A DNA stretch of 64,000 nucleotides. Origin: Diphasiastrum complanatum. Lineage: Eukaryota; Streptophyta; Lycopodiopsida; Lycopodiales; Lycopodiaceae. Every line of letters begins with the position of its first letter. Position 1 is the first letter of the stretch. Positions 11,240 through 25,200 of the stretch are shown here, piece after piece. The notes under the pieces were generated by a model. That model was not told the DNA's origin. It was given only the letters and a program-made list of their open reading frames with translations, and did no database searches. Made by a program: the position numbers and the translations under genes. The stretch covers positions 23,815,106 through 23,879,105 of the forward strand of contig CM055100.1 of the NCBI GenBank assembly GCA_029204225.1, written 5' to 3'.

Positions 11240-11515
11240 AGATTCTTTATAATGTTTATTGATGAGATTTCAAGAAGAACGACAATATATTTTATGAAGC
11301 ATAAATCAGAAGCTTTCTACTTCTTCATGATCTTCATGGAGCATGCTAAAGCACAAACTGGTAGAAGTATCAAAGCATTGAGGACTGGCAATGGTGGAGA
11401 GTACATCTCAACTAAATTCAAGGAGTAGTGCCCGAGCAAAGGCATTGAGCAACAATTTATGAGTCCTTATTCTTCTCAGTCCAACAGACTTGCAAAGAGG
11501 AAAAATTGGTTGGGA
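11240..11515 (+). pseudogene. Copia integrase core fragment, opposite orientation
   Basis: The plus strand reads an integrase core remnant with 'KALRTGNGGEYISTKFKE', a stop, then 'CPSKGIEQQFMSPYSSQSN'. This matches the second catalytic aspartate block (RSDNGGEY, with D now G) and the start of the PQQNG block. It is head-to-head with the minus-strand Copia body ending at 11230, so the junction is a rearrangement or a second insertion. Confidence 0.65.
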
Positions 11516-12660
11516 CTTCATTCCATCATAGTCGTTCCTTGATGGGGTAATATGTTAGATCAACCTACAAGTTGCAAGGTGCATATAAGTATTCCTCTAT
11601 GGCATGGGTGAATTTTAAATATTTATGGCTATGCCAAGTTGGTTGGGGGTCTAGCTTGGTGATGATACACTTGGGTCTACAGTTGTGAAGTTCCATAGCT
11701 ATGCATGGGCATTCATAATCTCCACAAAATTTGGGTTGGAGTTTATTCTTAAAAATTTATGCATTTGGCTATCCAAAATTATCTATGATGCATAGTGAAT
11801 TGGACAATAGTAGGAGGTCGTTTTAGGTATAAGGCCTTTTGGGGAAGGGATAAGGTTGTTAGGGATTTGGTTAAAGATATTTGACTATTGAATGTCCAAA
11901 AATGATGAGTTTGAGCCTTGGGCTTGGTTGATGCATGGGAATGAAAGTTGTCTTTTGCTAGTATAAAGTGTAAATAAAGGTAAAGAGTTCTTGTACAATT
12001 GTAAGAATGAGCTTTTGATATGGGTCTAACGGAAAATTCTCAAGTGCACATGGGTGTCAAAATTGGGATTTGATAAAGCCTTATGGCAGTGAGCTATGCA
12101 AACATTTTACCAACAACGAGTGGTAGACAATTCTTGACATGCTCGGTTTGGGTGGGTGTGACCGTGGGGAGTGCGATACTCATTAACCTCATTATAAATC
12201 TATTTTTGCAAAGATGAAGGAAAGATAGAAAAGAAGGATGAGAGCAGATGTCTATATGATGTTGCAAGTAGATGTAATGCACCTAGGTGATAGTTTGGAA
12301 AAACAAAAAAGGGGGAACGATAAATAGAGGGTTATCAAAAGTTCACAAAAACTAGAAAATGTGATTACCACGTGGGATGCCCATTTAGAAAATTTTGTTG
12401 GCATGATAGTAAGCACCATTAAGATAATAACCCCTTGGTTGAGACTCTGACAAGATAGGGTCACCAAATGATAGCACGTGGGAAAGAATTTTAGAACATT
12501 CCTCATTAGTTGTGGTGTTTAGGCCATGAACTCTAAGAAGAATAGCACTTGAAAATCATCAATCACAAATAGAAGAAGTCAGGAAATCGCAACAGACCCA
12601 CAAGAGGGAACTTCCCTGCCTATGATAAATCTATCATAAAATGATGCTTTTTGCCCTTAC
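11516..12660. other. unassigned intergenic sequence
   Basis: AT-rich, with only short unsupported frames on either strand. No repeat ends, RNA gene or protein motif recognised. Confidence 0.4.
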
Positions 12661-12669
12661 CACACCGGC

Positions 12670-13190
12670 ATGACACATAATCAATACCATAGTCTTTTGA
12701 GCAATTCTATAGAAAATAATCAGAATTTTCGTCAACTATTTTTAGCAAAATCTAGACCTTCATGCACTATAGATGAGATTATATTCACATTATACTCAAT
12801 GCAACATGAACCTAGTGAAAATATCAAACAATATATGAGACAAGTAAATGAATTAGCAAGGCAAGCCACTATTATCATGAAAATATAACTTGAGCTATTT
12901 CTCTCCTTTTATCTAGGAGGATTTAAATGAGGGACACAAATTGTTGCCCCTCGAATTTAGATGAAGTCACATATAAGGCAATATTTATAGATGACGCACA
13001 ATTAACCACAAATAAGGTCGGACATCTAATGAAAGTTGTAAGTATGATAAGTAAAGAACACGATCCTAAGAAAAAGCCCTACTTGCGATGTTACCAACAA
13101 GGGGACATACATATGCAATTGCACCTATTCAACCACAAGCGCCCTATAGGGATAAAGAAAATCTATGTAGGGGGCTATCAAGAGGCATAA
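12670..13190 (+). pseudogene. LTR-retrotransposon gag remnant
   Basis: The plus-strand frame 12670-12888 ends '...SENIKQYMRQVNELARQA', the usual gag pattern of a chain forming around 'QYMRxVNELARQA'. The next frame (12927-13190) has a lysine-rich segment and one cysteine pair remnant where a zinc knuckle would be expected. It is too decayed to classify firmly; Gypsy is more likely than Copia. Confidence 0.4.
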
Positions 13191-13639
13191 TGGTATTATA
13201 TACAATCAACCTGCCTTGCTTACAAATACCCGGGCCAATGGAGACTTTTGAATAATGATGAGATAACCAATAAGATAGTTATCGTTATTGAAAGGGGCTC
13301 ATCTAAATTGAAATTATCCCAATACTATTTGTTCCTATTGCAAGAAGATGGGACTTTTTGGATGAGACGAAAAGCTTCGAACAAAGAAAATAATAAGCCA
13401 TAATTGATAAATCACTATTCACAAGATGTGAGGATCCATGAGACATATGATTATGTCACTTTATTACAATAGGGTGATAGGCACGATCTTAAAGAAAACT
13501 CTTGTGAATCCGATTGAGATGGCCCAAATAGATATTGGAACTCATAAAACATTTTGATTGTCAGTTGAAGTAAGTTGAAGGCTGATGATCAGACTTTGAA
13601 AAGGAAAACCCTCACCAAAAATAAGCGAAAAGAAATAGC

Positions 13640-14545
13640 ACTATGATATAGCATGCTTGGGAACCTCGGACAATTGGGTTGTCCAATCCATCATTTTCAA
13701 TTCAACTAGGACAGAATTTATGGCATTTGACCAACCCTTGTTGGCTTGATGGATAAATAGTGGGCCACCACAAACCAAATTGCAGAATTTTTCTAATGTT
13801 GCTTCTAGGGCAAAATGGCTACATCTTATTCCTTCATGGATCAGGCATATATTTGGCAATACTTTATGAGATAATATGCATCGTCATAAGATGATGTTGA
13901 TAGCCATATATATAAATGACCTATGATCAATTGACATGGGACAATTTTTATAATAAACTTACATTAATGTACAAAAAACGTGTCGGATCAAGGCAACCTC
14001 TTGTTGAATACTCAACTATATCAACAACCCATTTTGATGTTGCATCGATATGAAAAATGCATGCATTTGATAGTTCATAATCTATGTTTATGACTTCCTT
14101 AGAGGCTGGTATTCGTAATACATGGTTAGATAGATAACGTTGTTTTCTTTTCCTAAGAACAAATCAAAACTAAAACTCTTGCAATAACATGAGTCGTCTA
14201 GTGATGAGATCAGTGGTGTACAGTCTATTAACCACATATATAACGATGATATTTTGTAACACCACAACTAGAGCTTTTTGCTTTATAATTGTATGGTTGA
14301 TCTCGGCATCAATGAGTTGTCAACTAGCAAAGCAAATAGGATAGTCTTTTTTTATGCTTCAAGTTGCGTGAGCGTGTCTTCCTATCGCAAATGTGTGTGT
14401 GTCGATATAAACATGGAATTCTAAGGTCCAATTCGGGATAAAAGGAGACGTGATTAAGTCAATGCATTTTTATTGGTTGTAAAGCTTTCTAAGCTTCTTT
14501 GGTCCATTGGCGTGTTATTGTTAGTCAATAGATAGAGCATGCACG
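13640..14545 (-). pseudogene. Gypsy RNase H / integrase zinc-finger remnant
   Basis: Read across frames on the minus strand, about 14540-14250 resembles the Gypsy RNase H start ('WTKEA', 'LDLRIP'). About 14250-14050 resembles the RNase H end and linker ('RRLMLLQEF', then 'YLSNHVLRI', compare ADHLSRI). 13859-13700 resembles the integrase zinc-binding region ('HFALEATLEKF'). Stops and shifts are frequent. The assignment rests on short motif matches. Confidence 0.45.
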
Positions 14546-15344
14546 TAAGGCAAAGTCCAAAATGAACCGCCAATAGCAGTTCCAAAAGGAACCGCCAATA
14601 GCAAATCCCTCTTAACATTAATTTCAACATTCACATTCATTCGATATGTGCTAATGGAGAATAATAGAGCCTTAACTTTTTTAATAGACCTCAACAATTT
14701 GACAAGATTGATTAGATATTTGTAGCAAGCATTTTGAGAAATTTTGTTGCTTTCTTGCTCTACTTTGTGCTTTATGAACCAATGTCAACTCTAGGATTTG
14801 TTTCCATTGTGTCATTTCTAGCCTATCCCCTTTGTTCTTGGCATTCCACAGGATTGCCTTCTCTCCCTATACTTTAGCCATAATAGTTGAAATCTTACTT
14901 CCACATCTTAACACATGCTCTGCACACCAATGCTCCCTCAAAAGGTTTGTTTCATCTGCATCACTTCTAGGCCCTTCTTATGTCATATAGGGTTTCTCTC
15001 CACTTTCCCACCTCCAGCTAGCACATATACCTTCAATATTACCTTTGGTCCACCCATGCTAAGATCTTTGCTAACAACATTACCATGTTCTCTGCTGTGG
15101 AGAAACTTCAAATGGACAATATTGTTCACTTTCTTTACTGCTCATGTGACTGTTCTTCTATGTTGTTCACTTGAAAATGTATATTCATTGCCACAAGTCA
15201 ACAGGACATCCATCGTTTCACATAAAAGCTAATGTGTTCCTGCAAACACGATTTTTTGAATAAAAAATGCATGACCTACGAAAGTTTACTGCTTGAACTC
15301 AAGCTTGGCGAAAAATTGGAACAATCAAGAAAAGGAAATCCTAA

Positions 15345-15348
<4 letters not shown>
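14546..15348. other. unassigned region beyond the SDA1 3' end
   Basis: No coding signal. The open frame at 14915-15232 has no recognisable motif and is probably chance. Confidence 0.35.

Positions 15349-15394
<46 letters not shown>
15349..15394. repeat. (TC)n microsatellite
   Basis: About 23 perfect TC units. Frames across it that read Ser-Leu or Arg-Glu runs are artefacts. Confidence 0.95.
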
Positions 15395-15398
<4 letters not shown>

Positions 15399-15964
15399 AC
15401 AAATGCAAAAGGTGGCTACAAAATGGTGTCGCATCAAAGAAGCGCTAGAAGATGACATAAATGAGACCTATATTAAGGAATAAGACAACATTGATTCAGC
15501 AAGAGAAAAGACAGTGGGGAGATCAACTGAGTACACTTACTTTGAGCTATCTTCACATATCTCAAACTTTGAGGAAAGCTTATGCTCATAGTTGTATGCC
15601 TGACAAGAGCTCATTTTTTGTACAGTGACTACATTATGCAAATGATGTTCTGAAATAATAAGATGTGAACCATGAGCTAATAGTCCACTATAAATGAGCC
15701 CAACCACTCAAAATGACAGGCCTAAGATGACCTTCACGGTAATCATTAAAAAACAAAATGCTCAGCATGCTTTTGTAGCACTTCATACAATCATCTCTGC
15801 TCAAAAGTCAAAATTTTCTAGCTAGTAATCCTCAGCAACATAAGAGCTCCAGTGGGCATTTACATTGCTCTCATCAAACCAATAGTCTGTCTTTACCATG
15901 ACTACCCAGTGCAGTGGGTGAGTGCACCAATACAACCCAGTTCCAAATTCAGCCTAAGAAGAAA

Positions 15965-18900
15965 TTATTGTTTCCAAGCTTTCTTGCCACGAAATTGTTT
16001 ATTACTCCTACTTTTTGATCTTTTCTGTTCACGAGAGCGAGCAGCAATCTTGGCACGCTTGGCAGCCAATGGTAAACCTTTTCTTTTCTCCTTTTGACGA
16101 TTACTTAGTCCACCAGTCTGCAATAGGCAAGATATATACTAACTGGATCATTAATGATCTCTTATGAAATAATGCAGACGACATTTGACAAGCTTGAGTG
16201 ACCTTGTTCACTTTGAGAAAAGGCAACTTATGTAAATAACCATCTGGAATTGAAATCAACAGGCACACCTTCTTTTTTTTAATAGCGGTGCGTGCTCCAT
16301 ATGCAAGTCGATCTTCACGACCTGCCCTAGCACTAGCTAGGCGCTCCTCCTTTTCTCGACGCTTGTGTATCTTTGCCTGGCGAGAACAGATCAGGAAGAT
16401 AGCAATGTTAGAAGAGCACAAATTTGTTACTTTCAGTAACTACTGAATTGCCATAACAAAGGGTGCAGGAAAGACTTTTACTTCCAAATAAGTAGGATTC
16501 ACTCGTCGATTTCCTAAGGTATCAGAGGTTGGTAATTTCATCTCTGGTTCCTTCCTCTTCTGATTTACTTTCCCTATTCCCTGCTTGGCTAGTGCTGCTT
16601 CTGCTGCTTGCTTCGCCTGCATTCGTTTCATGTATGAGTACCGATGAGATGTCAACATTTCAAAGCAGCAAAAGCGGGTAAGCTGAAAGATGAAGAAGGT
16701 GCAGCCAAGTTGCAACTGCCACTTACCTGCAACTGTCGGATATGCTCAAAATCTTCATTGGAGAGAATGCCATCTTTTGCTTTACCATTTAGACCATCTG
16801 AGAATCTGGAGGAGATATTAGTTGCAAGCTTTTTCAGTTGGCGTAGACTTTGGTTTGTACTAGGTTCTTCATGTTTAACTTCAAAAGCCTCTTCAACTTT
16901 CCGCTTTTTTCCACAAGAATAATCAGAATTCAATGGCTCAGCACAGTTAAGCATGGCTTCCGTCATGCCTGTTTGTTCTTTACTGCATTCCTCTTCTTTC
17001 TCATCTTCTTCACTATCCATCCAATCCTGACCACTATCACTTTCAACAATATCCTCGTCATCTTCTGATTGCTCTTGCTGCACCTCACTGGCACTCTTAG
17101 TGCTTGCATCATCCAAATTATCCAGCTCGTCAACTTTGTCAGATGCGTTCTCTGAGCTTTCTGAATTAGCCTCGGAATCACTTCCACAATATGAAACATC
17201 ATCATCAAGGATATCAATATCATTCTCATTCTGTTGGAGTAACAGCTCGGCACCAGGAACATCACTAGCTACCACTATTTGGCCAAAAGCTTTTGGCTGG
17301 GCCAGAATATTGGCATTCCGCCCCCGGTCTCTTTTCTCTAATAAAGAAGGGCAAAGCTGGTACAGACGAAGTGAAGAAAGCATCAGCAAGCTATTTCAAA
17401 GTAACAAACAAAATCATGATAATAAACACTAATTTCCTCAAAAAACAACACAAATGCACCTGTCGATAAACAGCAATGATGGAACGGGCGGCAGAAGCAA
17501 CTGCTTTTTCATGTGACTTCTTATACATGGCAAGATCCTGAAGCAACTCCCTTGTCATTATCTGCAATTACAAGCACATTTTCAAATTGAAAATGACATG
17601 ACTTTGAGGTATATTGGAATTGTACAAAAATTCTCTACCATATATGGATGTTACGTCTAGGATAATACCAAACAAAACAAAGGAGACACTCAATCTTTAA
17701 CTGTATGGAGTCCAACCAACTGTCATGTGGACCAAATGCTTAGACAATGTTACTCAGGTCGTCAATCACATGCACATACATATGTCCACGTTAGCTTTCA
17801 TACATTTGTACAATGACCAACATATGGAGTTTCTATCACTTTGAGGTGAAGGCCAGACTCAGTCATGATGAAGGCTAGCACTCAAGAAAGAAGCCAATCA
17901 AATGAAGTCCCTACCTCCTCATGGAAAAATGAAGAAAATCTACAGAAAAACCAAATCTTCTATGAACCAGGACATATACCTCTAGGTTGGGAACCTTGAC
18001 ATCCACAGGCACTAATAGCACCTAAAACAACTTCACGTACCAGAAAAAATTGCAACAGATTTTTAGTAGGGCTGCCAAGAACAGCTATGAAATGGTCGAG
18101 AGAAAAACTCATGACTTACTGATAATTTACTTGAACATTAAAAAAAACTATCAAAGAATGGCAAATATCAATGGTCAATCAATACTGACCAATGGAATTC
18201 GTAGACAGATCTCTCGAACAACATTCAATCCCACTGCAATAACCTGCAAAGAAAACCAAACTGGCATGCTGAGTGATTACTGGCTGTCAGCAAGGAAGAA
18301 TCGCCAACTGCAAGCAATGAACAAAAACAAAGCCTACTTATCACTAGTTTCCCCTAAGTGCGCAATAAGAAGGCCAGTCAAATATTTCAAGCAAGTTGCA
18401 CAACATCAAACCTATCTACAAACAATGCAGTCAAAGAAAACGATTGGTGACACTAAAAGCTGTGGATAACTGCACTTTCACCAAGCCACCAATGTTTCAA
18501 CCTCAGCGATTCACTAGAGAACTATGAAAATAGAATAACTCACTACTTTTACAGAAACTCACTTCAGGACGAGCTCTGTCATGCACAAACTGATTAACCA
18601 GCTGCCGCAGCATAGGTTCTACAGCATCAGGCGGAACCTACATAGGCAGAAATACCCATCATTGAATGCCTCTAGAACAAAATGCAAAGCAAAATAAAAA
18701 ATGTTACTCTGGCTAGAAAAGGGTTACAAACCATGTCATGGCAGGCTTGAACTGCTGTGGCTAGAAGCTGTGTCACATCTCGTTGGTGTGGCTGAAGCAC
18801 AATAAATGGCACTCATTTATTAGACAAAATGTTGTTGGTTTGAATGCTGTGCCTAGAACCTGTTACATCTCATTCATGTGGCTGAGGCACAATATATCAT

Positions 18901-19137
18901 CAAAAACAATCAAGTTGATGGAAAAGATTGATATCCTTGAGATTATGGAGATAAAAGAAATTGTGCAAAGATGATGCAACAACCTGTATGTACCGCTGAA
19001 CATAAGGATAAAAGTTCAACAGAATCAGCCGGTGCATACCAACTGCTCGTGAAACTACCATCATCAGCATCAGCTTCACCTAATAAACTTTACAAAATTA
19101 GACTAACACAGTCTACCTATGACATGTTTGCATGTGG

Positions 19138-19223
<86 letters not shown>

Positions 19224-22200
19224 AAACCTCAAATCGCTCATTGCATGTGTTAAGACGAGCAAATAGCTTTTCTGCAAAACCCTTCAAAAGACAATGTCCG
19301 ATAAACATTATGAGCAAGCTCAGTACTAGCATTAATATGTGAACACTCTCCATTGGAGAAAGGTCTGCATTCCCCAAACATTCAACTTTCTATGTTCTAG
19401 CCAGCCAAACAGAAAACTCATGAGATCAACTAGACATATATGAGAAGTTAGTCAAAGTGCGGGTGACTTACTTGTGGATCATGTAAATGCTGCAATGGTG
19501 CAAAACTTCCTCGATCAACTCCATGACTTTGCAGACGTTGCTGTTTCTTTAAACTTCGCCGGGCTCTTTCTAATTTTGCCTGCTTTTTTTTTCGACTTGA
19601 AGCAGTACCTTTATGGAATGCCTGTTTTTACACAGAAATCAGGCGAAGGAAAAAAATGAACATACTATTAGCATGTTACAATAAGGGGTAAACTTTACAG
19701 GACTTTGGTGCTATAACAATTTAATTCTACGTTATGATTACCAACACATCTGGCATTGCACGAGTTCTGAAGAGTCTCCAATTGTAACATGACCTCAAGC
19801 TAACCAGAGTGCAAGGACAACAGTTTTCATGGTCAAGCTGCCTAGAAACTGGTTATGCTGAACAAGTGAGAAGTTATTTCTTCCATAATTCCCTCAGCTT
19901 GCAACTTGCAGCTGGTTGCTACCTTGAGTTCACTACTTGCACACTGAACATCTAAGAGTTCCACCAAGCTAAAGATATAAGCACTTTAATTTGCAGATTG
20001 AGCTAACTGAAAAATTATTTCATAGCTCCTGCACAATTGAGAAGAGATACATATCACCCTCCAAGTTAATGTTCATATAAGGGGATCTAATTGAAAGAAT
20101 AAAAAACACCACCTTATAGACAGCTTCTCTACTGACAGCTGCAGAAACTGAATGCTTTGATTCTTCTTCCTCCTCACTAGATTCATCACTGTCTTCTTCA
20201 TCATTATCTTTCTCATCATATCCATGAAGGAATCTCAAAGCAGCTATCATTATCCTGAAAACACAAACCCAATCAGGTATATACTGGTTTCAAGTACTTC
20301 AAAATTGACTCAAACGAATTACCGGACCCCTGTGAGCTTCAGTTTGAACTGTTCAACAATATTGATATTGATATCCTTCCAAGAGTTCACAAGCAGGTTA
20401 GATATTTCCCTGATACAGCTACCAAGTAAGCATCTTTACTTCCAATGATAGAACAGCGATAGAAATTTTACTCAAAAGGATCAACATAGGGTCTATTCAT
20501 GAGTTGCTCCTAATTCAAAAATGCAGACAAAAATAGTGCCCATGAAAATTATTACTTCCTGACAGCAGTCTGCACTCCACAAGTTCAATGAGCATGCAAG
20601 CATAAAGTATACAATTATGCAAGTTCATAATCACTTCTTCTGATCTCCCCCCCCCCCCTCTCGAAAATTGAGTCTATGTGCTAAGCAAAGTGGAACCAGT
20701 GATCTAACATCCAAGATTCCAATGTGGTGATTCCTTTCCGTACTTCCAGGAATTTTGGGTGATTCACCAGCAAACTGAAGGTTTTATAAAACCAAATCCT
20801 TGATTTTTGGCATATGCAGTTACTTTGTCAAACAGTTTGTGCAAAGGTTAGCAACTTTGAAACATAACACTATTATATGATTTACAAGACTGTCTGGACA
20901 CTTCAGCCTTGGCTTTAGGGCCAAAAGTGGTAATGTCCTATTGAACATAGTTATCTAGCATAATTGGCATTCCATGGAAACAGGCAAAAATCTATGTGAT
21001 CTACAATAGATCCATGACTGGTCAGCTTGTTTGAATCGCTATACCTGTCCAGCCATAAAGAATCTAATTGGTTGACAGCCCCTTTCTTCAAGTCGAGGAC
21101 TGGAGTTTAATTGCAACAAGTGCAAAATGGTATTCCAACATCAGGAGAATCTTTACTAGAACAACCAGACTAAATCCATTCTTTCTCATAAGATAAAGGA
21201 AAGTTTACGTATTTTCACTTCAGCTGAATCGAAACCCAACTAAATAGCATAGCTGGCAGGAAAAATGCATCACTGAAGATAAAAAGTATTAGCATAAACC
21301 AGCCAGCCGCAACTTGGATGCAGATCTCAAATGAGAACTACAAGTGTGATAATATGACAAAAAAATACATCAATGTTAAGTCTAGGATAGTACCCAACAT
21401 AATAAAGGAGATGTGCAATCTTCAACTTCATGGAGTCCACCCCACAAAGTCGTAGACCATCAACTCTGCAATACATAGCACAGACCAAATGGCAAGGCCT
21501 CCTCACTCATGCTAAAAGAGCCGAAGTGTAGATGCAGGTCACATCCACAAACATATGTACACATTAGCTTTCATACCTTTGTACAGCCGACCAACCTAGC
21601 AAGCTCTCCAAAGGCTTGTGCTATGTAATGCCTCGAGTTTCTGAGGCCTCCTTGAACAGCATCGACTAACGCAAAAGAGCAACAAGTTTGCAAGAACAAC
21701 ACCAGTGATGGTGCTTTGGGTTAGCATTCAAACGCGAGGAGGACAAGAGTAAGACCTCACCTGTCTTTGATGTGGAGCTAAGTCAAGGAGACATGCATGC
21801 ATCTAGGGCCTTGACTTGTGGTATCTCGACTCCATCTTGCATACATGCATCTTTTCTGTTAGTATTTGGTCCTGACTCCTAAACCCTACATCATCATTTG
21901 GTCAGCAGAGCCACTAGCATAGTTGCAACCAAACATTTCAAATGTCCATCCAAACATGAGACGAAACATGTTTGAAAAAAATCAAGCAAACATTTGAAAC
22001 GTTTTGCCCACTTTTAGGTGGATCAAGATGATTTTTTTTGTTTTACTTTTATGTCCAGAAATTGACCATTTGTAGCTAACTATACAATAAGGATTGGTTA
22101 CAACGACCTAATCATCCAAAGCTCAAAATAACATTTCATATGTCTGATGAGCTCCTTTGGTGGCTGGTTTGGAAATCTTGTCCAGCATGACATGTTAAGT

Positions 22201-25200
22201 ACTTAAAGCTCATGTTGATCACGCATTGCAATTACTATTCAATGATGATGATGAAGCTTTGGCTATGACTAACCTTGAGTTGCAGGTTACATGATGAAGA
22301 TTCACATCAAGAAGATGGCACATTAAGATCCACATGTTCGATGTCAAGCAAAAGGAGACTAGCATAGACAAAAAGAGAATGACTTGGGCAAGCATTAACC
22401 AAGAGAAATCTGAGCCAGCACGGTAGTTTTGGTTAGACTAAGCCTCCGACTTGCCACCCACTTAACTTTAAACATCAAGCTACCTTTGAAGGTCGAGTTT
22501 GAGCTATGGCGGCGGCTCCTGAAGCTTGTTGCTGACAGTTCTTGATACTAGTTGCCCAAGAGCCACCATGGTGCCTCTTAAACCTCCAAACATTCAAACT
22601 TTGAAAGAGCATGCAATACCAAAGGCTGCTCTGATATTTAAAGTTAGAGGCGATGCTCAACAGTAGCATCACTATGAGGGAAGAAAGGCAAAGCGAAACT
22701 TGAGAACAAGACAAAGTTTAGTTCTGGCCCCAAGTCTCAGCTCCAAATAATAGTGTGTCAAGCTTAATGATGACGAGTTAACACTGGTGGGCCCAAGATT
22801 GAGTAAATGTAGTATTGGATGAACCTCTATTGTGCTTAATATACTGATGTACCATTGTCGCCGATTATTGTAGGGTTTCAGTTCCACTGCCAAGTCCAGT
22901 TAAGGGACCACTTAAGTCTTAAACTTTAAAAATTGGGTTAGCCACGAGGCTTTATCAACTAAAAGGGAGACACTTTGTCATTGGACTATTCTTATGAAAC
23001 TTTTTTTTTGTTTGTTATGTGATTGATGGATGCTTGCTTGACATTACACTGAGGTGGTTTTAGTTCAAATCTTTCTAAAGTTAGTGTGAATCTGTTGGAT
23101 GGAATGAGTAGGGCAACAACTAAGCTGAAAAATTAACTCAAGGTAGCCTCCCTCAAGGTGTCGACGCAACATTGTCCCCCAGCATCTGTAGGAAATCAAA
23201 GTGCCAAGATCCTTCTAACATTCAATCTCCATATACAAGAAGAAGAAAAAGAGGAAGAAGAAGAAGAGGGAGAGGGTTAGGCGCCCTCAAGGAGAGAGAA
23301 AGTAGTAGCAATGCTTGAAAGGGAATGAATTACAAATGAACAAAGAGTACATATAAATAGGCCTTCCAAGGGCCTAGACTCTTCCACACTCTAAGTTCTA
23401 GAACCTTCCAAGACCCACTACTAATTATAGGGCACCCCCAAAAGTCAAGATAGGGTCCCTTAACATAATTAGACTTTACTTGGACCCACGAATTACTACT
23501 GGACCAAAATTGGGTCCAACTCAACTAAAACTGACTTAACATGATCTAAATAATAAACCTAACCCATGGTTACACAAGTCTCGACCTTTTGGGTCAAAGT
23601 AACCTATGGGAAACTATCATTATCATTTATTACTTCTAACAGCATCATCTTCATTTCCCTTGATGAGCGAAATTTAAAAAGAAAGGTGTTTTTTTAAGTA
23701 CAATCTGAAATGGGCATGCACTTTGACCTTGAAACCATTATGTTCACGTTCTGAAGTTATGCGATCTTTAACTCTACGCAACTTTGTGCTAGAATGTCAA
23801 TACATATTCATGATTCACGTCGTAACATTTTAAAACACATACAAATTACATTCTGAATATATTATATTTTGAAAGAGGCAGCTATATTTATACACAAACG
23901 TAACCAAATTGTAATATGTAAAGCATGATTTATGATGCCGCTGGAGTGTCCTTACCGCTTGATTGCGGTACCAACATCGGGTTGACATGTGGTTGGTTTA
24001 CTTTTCAAAAGAAGTCTAAAAAGGTTGATACACCAATATTATGAATTTTAAGTTTCAAACAGCAACTTTTTTGTTAAGTGAATCTATGGTTGACTTGTGA
24101 ATTGGACACTTAACAAAGATGTCAACTAGAAAATAGTCTCTTGGCGACAAACATAGATTGAGAAGGGAAAGGAATCCAAAGATTTATAAAAATAGAGCAA
24201 AATTAATCAAAAGAGTGCGCAAAGCAGTTTAGATCTAGTATCGGGCAAGTGTCGTGCTGAACATATTTCAAATTTGCAATCAATTCCCATTGTTACATTG
24301 TTAAATAGCTTCCCAGTTTGCAAAAAGTGGTCTCTATCGCAAAAGGTACATATCAAGGAGACTTGGGCATAATGGATCTAGATGATTTGTTTTTTCCAAA
24401 GCATTCCTACTCAGATTTGGCATGCAAATAGAGAAAAAAATCAGTGGATAATGGCAAATAATATTTGGTTTCCGAGTGTAGGAGAGAAAAAAGGCAAGAG
24501 GCAGGAAATAATTTAGTTTTCAGAGAAGTTAAATACAATAGGGATGATGAATGGGAAATTGATTGTTTATAAAAAAGAATTAGAGGGATTCAACTTTCAA
24601 ATTGGATTTGACATTTTCATGGCCAAATTCATCTCTAGAAGAAACTTGATTGACATAATTGGTACATCAAAGAGGGTGACAAGTAAAAGATTATGCTTGC
24701 ATTTTCAACAAACAATACCAATTTCCACCAAATGTAAAGAACAAATAATCACTTAGACACAACTAAGTAAAAAACAAAAGACATTTTTGTTTCTACACAA
24801 TAGCCTAAAAATTTGAACATGCTGATAAATGAATAGAGAAAATTGAAAAAAATATTGAGTACATTATACAGTTGGAAATGACGAGAGTTGATAGCTTACC
24901 TCGAAGATTTATGAAAACAAGCTGCACATATAGCATTTGCAACACGCTCATCCATCCAAACTTTGCGACGATGCAGCTCACAAATCAATGCAAGCACGTG
25001 CTTTGCTTTATTCTCGTTATCATCCTGTGCCCTTCAAAGAAAATGCAAAAATATTCAAAAAAACATCCCAAAACCGAGGAATATGAAGATGGATAAGTTG
25101 TAATGCAAGAAAATGTAAAACACATTGAGGACCCTTGAAGTGAAACTAGTTACAACTACTACAAAGAAGCCATTTGATTAATACCTTCGGACTTATAGAC

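Larger units (their letters stand above)
20255..24899 (-). other. SDA1 intron 3 (4.6 kb)
   Basis: Bounded by donor GTAAGC at 24899 and an acceptor AG at 20255. It holds a poly-C run (20647-20659), dispersed repeat copy B (21365-21600) and a solo LTR (23187-23641). No further exon of SDA1 is needed, since the reading frame is continuous across the intron. Confidence 0.85.

Noticed and set aside
17100-17432. Plus-strand 110-codon frame
   Set aside because: Antisense to SDA1 exon 12; serine-rich only because the exon is acidic.
18050-18469. Plus-strand 139-codon frame
   Set aside because: Covers SDA1 exon 10 in antisense plus intron; no motif.
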